The translations under genes and the position numbers were made by a program. From Ignelater luminosus (lineage: Eukaryota; Arthropoda; Insecta; Coleoptera; Elateridae), in contig VTPC01000006.1 in assembly GCA_011009095.1 (NCBI GenBank), positions 67,434-131,433 of the forward strand: a stretch of DNA of 64,000 bases, in the 5' to 3' direction. Below the pieces are notes generated by a model. The model had not been told where the DNA came from, ran no database searches, and saw only the letters and a program-made list of their open reading frames with translations. Shown one piece after another: positions 56,543 to 64,000 of the stretch (position 1 is the first letter of the stretch; each line of letters starts with the position of its first letter).

Positions 56543-59500
56543 AGTTGGGTTTTTGACATATGAAGTGTCATTATCCGACGTTTTATAATAGAAATCTGAA
56601 GACTAACGTCATTGTCAAATGACATTTTTTCTGCGTAAATCAGTGTCTTGAGAACAAGCATGCAATTCAACCAATCAGCACGTCGATCATGTGACAACCA
56701 AGCAGTAATGTAATGTAATGCATATTTGTAGTTTGACAGGTGCGCATAGCACTTGCGATATCAAGGTTCCTGTACTTTCAGTAACTTGTTTCTCCTTTGT
56801 TTTTGGCCTTCACACCAAGGAAATATAGGTGACCATTCATCTGACTTACTGAATGTACCCGGACGGTCATGTACCTTAGCGGCAATTAATTATTTTTTGT
56901 CAAATTACTATGTATTTTATCTTTGAAGTTTTATATACCCTTGGCCACTAAATTATTCAGTCTGCTATTTTCCTAGTTATCAGATGTGTATAAGACAATT
57001 GCTAGCTTCCCTCCCTCACAAGATGAGTTCATAAGAAGACGGTATGACAGAACTTCTTTGTAAGTTTCCAGAAGCAATGCTTTTTGCTTTCCTATGCCAA
57101 AACGTCTTTAAACCCAGAAGCAAGCAATGTCAATTTTATAGATTTAAAAGCTCATGGTGTGAATGTTTGTAAGGTTTATGGAAAGGTCAGAGAGCTCGAG
57201 AAAACAAACAAAATATTTCAGGGTTGATCTAATCCATACTACTCTGTTGCTTTTTTTACGTACTCGTCCCACTCTCTTTGATTGCAGCTCTTTTGTGTTT
57301 GTTAATACTAAATTGTTTGTTTTCTTTGATGAAAAGTAATTTTACCCACCCATTACTATTTGTGTTAATGTATACAGATAATTCATAAAATATGCAAAAT
57401 TATTTTAAGAAAAAATATAGTTAGATTCAGAACAGATACGGAAACCGTTATTTATCGTGCTAATACTTTAAAATATACGTTTACGCCAAATTTAAAGATA
57501 ATAGAAACATAAAACGTCTCAGAGGAGAACTAACAGTAAGAGAGAACGTATTTGTTTTTGCAATAAAAAAAAACTAAGTATTATACAACTTACATACATA
57601 AATAAGAACAACTAAATGTATGTGTTAACTTAAGAGTTGCACAAGAACTTCGTTATAAAGTTCTTGAGCTTGTTCCAACTATCCAACTTCTTGCAGGCTG
57701 CGGTGTCATGATACATACAAGTACTAACTTTAAGACAAAATCAATTGCGTTACTAATCACAGTCTAAGTACATTGATAAGACTAAAAACATACAAAATAC
57801 ATTAAAGATAATACCTAATAATGCATGAAGCGCAATCATCGGAGGAAAAAATAAAATTATTTTGAGTTTACTATGGTTATATTGAAACGTGACAGAATCT
57901 ACAAACAAAATTTAGTTTTAATTTAGGTCTAATTGTGTTATGAAGTGTTTGTTCACGTCGTATTTATACACAATACATAAAATCCTAATCGTATCCATCA
58001 GATGTCATCATTCGATAAGTGTGATAGGTACATAAAAATAAATGTTTGTCCATATTGATATTTATGTCAATATCCATTACTGTTTTTATGCGTCCAGGGT
58101 AAAAAACAACATTCTTTCATATTCCGAGTGAAACAAACAAAATGTTTTCGAATTATTTCAGAATATTTAGCAGCAAATAATTTTTTCGGACGTTATAATC
58201 CAGAATTCTTGTTATACAGCTCGGAAATATTCTGTTCCTGAATATGATACGAAATTCAGGAAATAAAATGAGAAAATGTGAAATCTGCTAGGAACTTAAG
58301 ATAAGATGGACAGCGCCAACCCAAAGTGATAGGAACTGCATTATAATGGAGTAAAGGGTAGCAGAAAAGAAAGTTTTATTCAGTTCACGTATTTTGCTGT
58401 TTAAATAGTACACGCTGCAGTTAAACCTTTTTGTAAAACAAATAAAATGTGTAATGGAAATTCCGTTTTTAATTAAACACAGAAAGAGAGAAATTACGTA
58501 TCTTATAATGTTGCGGAAACGGCCAACTAGGTATGTATTTTATATGTCAATACATTTCTTACAGTATTGATATTAGACCCCGAATGCGTGAGAAAAAAAA
58601 ACTTTTTTTCTAAATCAGAGGACACTTTACTTTCTGGAATGTTATGGCTGTGAGAAAACTCGAAAACCATAAAAGATAATTCAACAAATGTGTCGTAATC
58701 AGTCATTAGGTGAATATTTTTATTAACCTAAAGGATGTGAGTGGGACTGGTGGACTTGTATATGAATCACTTTGAAGTTTAATTCATTTAAAAATTCCGC
58801 AAGCGAAATAAAAGATTCCACTTTAACCTTGAACGGAATAAGTATAATGTTTCATCATTCTAAGTATGTAGTACCCTCCCTATAACATAAAACGCGAGCC
58901 GTCACTGTATGCGTTAGGTTACAAGTACAAAACTTTATTAAATTGAAACGTACAAATGTACACGTTTTTTTTAGTTAATGTAAGTAAAATTTCTACCTAC
59001 ATTAGGGTAGCAAAAACCTTAATTTTGTTTTAGTTTAAATATAAAGTAACCATTCAGCTGAAACTGCGGTATTATTATAACATAAAAATAATTTTATTTA
59101 TAATGCCTTTTATTTAGAGCGTAGAAACCTTTTATAATTAAAGTTTTAAGTTGAAAATACTACTAAGCCCCAGAAAAAATTATTATTGAAGGTAGACCCT
59201 ACACGCCGCGTTTGATGCTAAAATGAAAAAGAAAAAGAGAAAATAAAGAACAATTTTAATATCAAGTATTCGACAAGCAGTGACAGAGATTCAAAAGAAT
59301 ATCCGGGCTAAATTACTAAAAGCACCGAACCTCGTTGACATTTTTAAGAGAAGACAAGAACTCTGCGTTCTGTTGAATTGTTTAGGTGAATTGCCTTATG
59401 AGGGAAAGGGCTTGGTATGTATTTCAATTTTCTAGTTTTTGCAGAGAATATGCAGAACTTCTGCGATGCAAAAATAAAGAACTCATCCAAGACTTAATAA

Positions 59501-60814
59501 ACTCGAGGTAGAATTGAGAAACTTCTCAGTTATTTATTTCGGAATATAAATGGCAATTGAGAAAAAACTTCTTGTGTCAGCTTTCAAAGGTCAGAGGTAT
59601 AGCTTTACAACCGCATAATAAGATGTTTGAAAAATAGATATGATGAATCACGTCTGAAAACCACAATGTCGTTTAGTTTCTTGAAACTTTTAATTTCCGC
59701 CAAGAGACAAATTAAATGTTGCTACGTTTATTACAGTGAAGACAGAAATTTGCAAGTGGTTTCCATTGTTTGATGAAAAGGTATTCTTTGTGAAGCGGAA
59801 TTACCTTTTTTCAGTTTTGATAATTAAATTCTCTGTTTAAATTTGATAATGATAATAATTTGTGTTAGCTTAAAATTGACAGGGAAAGCCTACTAGCAAT
59901 TTTAGCCTGTATAACAAGGAATACTTAACATTTATAATTTATCTCATTGCAAGATTTTTGATTAAAACATTAAACACAAAAAATAGTCATTTAAATTCTG
60001 GCGTGTTTGTACTAGTCTTTAATTTTATCTAATTAGGCAACTATAATTGACATCCTGAAATTGTCTTTGCGGAAATCTCTTTTTGAAAATGAAGCTCTTA
60101 TCTATTTTTGGACAATAATAGCAGGTCTTTTGCTGTACGCAAATGGTCATTAATGAATATTTCATTTTCTAGCTTCTGATAGTTAAAAAATGGCTGCCAT
60201 TATTGACGGCTATTAGTTAAGTTGGGTAATGATCGGCTTGGTTTTGACAATTCATTTTTTGTCGATCCATTTTTGTAGTATCTCCACAGTTCTTTGTTTT
60301 AATTAAAACACATTTTAGTGACCTGAATAATATTTAATGTCATCTGCTTATTAAAGCCCGACGTTATGCTGTTATTATTTAAGACTTTGAAAAAATCGCT
60401 AAAAGATCAGTGATGGTCCGCTGATTAAATATTCCTTTGAGCAGATCAGCATGTTCTATCAAGCCGAGAGATGTGAGAATTTAGAGCCTCATTGTCTTGT
60501 TTATAAAATTGAGAAGGTGCTGACTTAGCCAGATGATCTTGATAATGTATTTGGATATAAATATTGCCCAAGCTCCCTGGAGCATTTCTGCGTGGCTTGA
60601 TGCAGTCTTTTCGGTAAGTCCTCGATGGTACTTGCTAGAGTGACGTAAATTCTATTTTTAACAAAGCTCAGTAAAATCTAGAAGATTTAAGTCGAGGCAA
60701 GGTCAATTTATTGTTCTCCAACAACTTTATTATGAAAACCAATTAAGATAAGAATAACCAGCAACATTAAATAAATGTTGATAGTGGCTTCTATTTATTT
60801 TGTAACTAGGTCAT
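56543..60814. other. Long AT-rich stretch without recognisable genes
   Basis: Neither strand gives a frame with a known domain, and no element ends were found. It may be intergenic or intronic single-copy DNA. Confidence 0.5.
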
Positions 60815-62425
60815 TCGGAATTTCCAAACAGAAATTTCCAAAACACATTCAAGCTTCTACCTTATTATTAAAATCAAGAAAGCTAGGAAATGTTCGGTCT
60901 ATCGCAACTTCTACAAATTTTGAGAAAAAATAATAGCAAAAGAATTTTAAGGCTTGGAATGATTTGGTCACCAGGAATTCTTAAACAAGAACTCCTAAAA
61001 AGATTATTCGAGCTTTCAGCTGATTATTAAAATAAAGAGATTTAGAAGATGTTTTGGGCAATTAAAACTCCTTAGAACTCCAATAAAAATAAAATAATTT
61101 AATCTTTACAATCTTTTGTTAATTGAGATTGTGAAACAACAGTTCCTACATATTCCATCTTCTATTATGATTATCAGAATCAAGAGAACTAGAGCAAATG
61201 TTTTGGCAATTGCAGCTTCTCCAAATTCTAAAGAAAAACAGCAAAAATATTGTAGTCCTTGCAATGTTTTAGTCATTAGTATTGTGAAACAGCAATTCTT
61301 AAAAGAAATATTCAATCTTCCAGCTGATTATCAGAATCAAGAGAATTAGAGCAAAAATGTTTGGGTATTCGCAACCTCTCAATTCTAATGAAAAGTAACA
61401 AACAGAGTTTATACCTTACAATGCTTTGGTCGTCAGGGATTCCAAAATGAAAGTTACAAAAATTAGACAAATGCAACTTCTCTAAATTCTGATAAAAAAA
61501 GAAAAAGGGATTTCAAACCTTGCAGTGATTTGGTCATCGGGAATTCGCAAACAACAATCCCTAAAACGATTGTTCAAGTTGACAGCTGATTATGAAAATT
61601 GATAGAAGTTGCAAATGTTTGGACAATCGGAGTTTCTCCAAATTCCAATAAATAGTAAAGAAAATTATACCTTGCAATATAATGCTTTTACTATCAGGAA
61701 TTCTTAAAAAAATCCACAAACAAATTATTCGAGCTTGTTTGTCTCATTATCAAAATCAAGAGAAGTAGCGAATGTTTGGATAATCGTAACTTCTACAAGC
61801 TGTAATGAAGATAATAAAAGAATTTTAGACCTTACAATGGTTTGTTCAACAAGATTTCTCAAACACGAATTTTCCAAAAGATTATCTAAGCTTGCAGCTG
61901 ATTAACAAAATTAGCAGAATTAGCAAATGCTGGACAATCGCAACGTCTCAAAATTTTTATAAATAATAGCAGAAGGATATTAGATATTCGAGCTTCTATT
62001 TCATTATCAAAATCAAGAGCAGCAGGCAGTGTTCGGAATAATCGCAACTTCTCCAAATTCTGATGAAGATAACAAAATGATTTTAGACTATGCAATGCTT
62101 TTTTCATCAGGATATCTCAAACAAGAATCCCCAAGAAAATTATTCAAACCACCAGCTAATTATCAAAATCAGAACTAGCAGATTTTTAGGCAATCACGTT
62201 TTTAGATTTTAATGAAGGATAGTAAAATGATTTTACACTTTGCAATGCTTTGGACGTAAGGAATTCTCAAACAGAAATTCCCAAAAAAATATTCAAACTT
62301 CCAGCAGATTATCAAAGTTAAAAGCAGTAGCAAATGGTTGGGCAGTCGCAACTTCTCGATTGTGGTGAAGAATAGTAGATTTTAAATCTTAAAATGTCAT
62401 CAGGAATATCAAAACCAAGATATCA
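60815..62425 (+). repeat. Diverged tandem array, about 11 units with a period near 155 bp
   Basis: A pattern recurs in the same order: CAGGAATTCTCAAACA, AAAGATTATTCGAGCTT, CCAGCTGATTATCAAAATCA, GCAAATGTTTGGACAATCGC, AACTTCTCCAAATTCTAATG, then TTTTAGACCTTGCAATG. The CAACTTCTCCAAATTCT block recurs near 60904, 61060, 61212, 61368, 61470, 61628, 61788, 61940, 62045, 62195 and 62347. Spacing is mostly 150-160 bp, with two short intervals near 100 bp where a unit lacks about 50 bp. The units are well diverged, so the array is old. Short open frames inside it (61106-61349, 61886-62107) are by-products. Confidence 0.88.
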
Positions 62426-62560
62426 GAGAATCTTTCTTTCTGCTTCACTTGTTGGACTTGCCTGCTACGTATTCATTTGGGAATAATGTGGTCGATTCAG
62501 TACGTTTTTTATTGTTTTATGTCGTTCTTTTTCTATGACTTGCAGAGTCATTTTTTACAA
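62426..62560. other. Flank between the array and the gap
   Basis: No feature seen. The tandem pattern fades before the N run. Confidence 0.5.
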
Positions 62561-62960
62561 NNNNNNNNNNNNNNNNNNNNNNNNNNNNNNNNNNNNNNNN
62601 NNNNNNNNNNNNNNNNNNNNNNNNNNNNNNNNNNNNNNNNNNNNNNNNNNNNNNNNNNNNNNNNNNNNNNNNNNNNNNNNNNNNNNNNNNNNNNNNNNNN
62701 NNNNNNNNNNNNNNNNNNNNNNNNNNNNNNNNNNNNNNNNNNNNNNNNNNNNNNNNNNNNNNNNNNNNNNNNNNNNNNNNNNNNNNNNNNNNNNNNNNNN
62801 NNNNNNNNNNNNNNNNNNNNNNNNNNNNNNNNNNNNNNNNNNNNNNNNNNNNNNNNNNNNNNNNNNNNNNNNNNNNNNNNNNNNNNNNNNNNNNNNNNNN
62901 NNNNNNNNNNNNNNNNNNNNNNNNNNNNNNNNNNNNNNNNNNNNNNNNNNNNNNNNNNNN
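62561..62960. other. Assembly gap, 400 N
   Basis: A run of exactly 400 N shortly after the tandem array. The open frames spanning it are artefacts. Confidence 0.99.
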
Positions 62961-64000
62961 TTTCTGTAATTCATAAAGCAGAAGGAACCTTAGAATCAAA
63001 ATTTAACTCCCTAGAATGAAAATTCAAATTTCTAGAAATCTCTTATTATTATGAATTTACAAAATTAAACCAATAATCATTTTGAAAACTACTTTATAAA
63101 AAACATTTCTTGTCTTTTAAATATGAAAATGGCATGAGAAATTCGAGAAAACAAATTAAAAGTTAAATTATTTGAAAACACATCATCAAATGGCAAACAA
63201 ATTATGAAAAGGTATACATTCAGGTTTGTCGTTTACCTTTTTTCTGTCATTTTTCTACATTTTCCATTAGAGAGACCCAAAAACATTTTTTCATTATTTC
63301 ATTATGTGATATCGCCTCTAATCGACGTTAGTAGATCGTTATATCAAATAGGACCATTTACGGTAAAATAAAGCGTTTTTATGGTACAATCAATTTATTG
63401 GCAATTTTCTGAACATATTTTATCAATTTGTGTTAGAACAAATCAAGGAAGACCTAGTTTCTAAACTAAGACAGTTGCGAATGAGACTTCTTAAATACGT
63501 ACGATTCAAGTTTGTTTAATTTAAACGAATTAGTTTTCAATTAAAGTGAATTGGAAGCAAACTGAAGCAAAAAGAAAATTTAAAAGTATGGAGCAACCTG
63601 GTAAAGCACTTAAAAAGTAATTGTTTGATATTTTTCTTGAACAGAACAAAAAAAATTGTAATTAATGTTAAGAAAATAAAAGTCAGTGAGGCTTTAAAAA
63701 GACATTATAAAGCTTCAGTTTACCCAAATAACTTTTTATTGTTAAAAAATTAAATGACTATTCAATTTGGACGATAATTAAGAAAACGCGGGCAATTAAA
63801 TAATTAAATAATAATTATTATTATTTAGTATAATCTAAGACTTGTCTTAATCATCGCCTAAATATAAAAGCTAAACTTCATTTTATAACTTCCCCGAGTG
63901 TTTTAATTAGTTTACAGTAATTTGGTTTTCTTTCTTAGGCATTCTGTTAATAACAATGACAATTAGAAGTTCTCAACTGTAGTAAACAACGCACAACTTT
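62961..64000. other. AT-rich stretch at window end
   Basis: No coding sequence or repeat recognised. Confidence 0.5.

Noticed and set aside
60815-62425. A repeat array that might be a CRISPR-like structure
   Set aside because: The period is near 155 bp, the whole unit is repeated and diverged with no unique spacers, and the DNA is eukaryotic. It is a satellite-like tandem array.
62477-63019. Long open frames across the second N run
   Set aside because: Almost all residues are undetermined, and there is no coding support in the bases outside the gap.

Overview
This is AT-rich eukaryotic DNA with no operons, no tRNA or rRNA genes and no intact host gene that I can recognise. The mix of transposons (mariner, Tc1 and maT-like, DD41D, DD37E, piggyBac, Transib, pogo, LINE and gypsy relics) points to an arthropod, most probably an insect. 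I cannot name the species. The window reads as a transposon graveyard lying between genes or in a large intron, with long low-complexity AT-rich stretches between the elements.

Layout. 1-1130: a decayed minus-strand copy of a multi-copy arthropod ORF with a PIN/FEN1-like motif. 4787-7321: an old mariner followed by a much younger mariner with clear ends. 9690-14700: a transposase relic, a gypsy pol fossil with a candidate 3' LTR, a long inverted repeat and two more transposase relics. 17267-21600: an assembly gap with duplicated flanks, an internally deleted mariner, and a piggyBac fragment abutting a RAG1-like Transib relic. 26405-29014: a complete but broken piggyBac with TTAA flanks. 29501-33560: a Tc1, a maT-like relic split by a 246-bp MITE, and a DD41D relic. 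33620-38110: a LINE relic, a pogo-like element, a small pogo-type MITE and a second gypsy RT fossil. 40438-43606: two internally deleted mariners. 45300-52529: a possible piggyBac scrap, a long open DD41D transposase, another piggyBac relic and a Tc1 relic. 53564-56538: a piggyBac relic interrupted by an intact-looking DD37E transposon. 60815-62425: a diverged array with a period near 155 bp. 62561-62960: a second gap.

The only gene that looks able to make a complete protein is the 337-codon DD37E transposase at 54410-55423. It has an apparently complete catalytic triad, 29-bp inverted ends with two mismatches, and a TA duplication. I found no sign of a new host defence or metabolic system. 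The most interesting material is the nesting of elements, the mariners that kept their ends but lost catalytic parts, the head-to-head pogo-type ends, and the satellite-like array.
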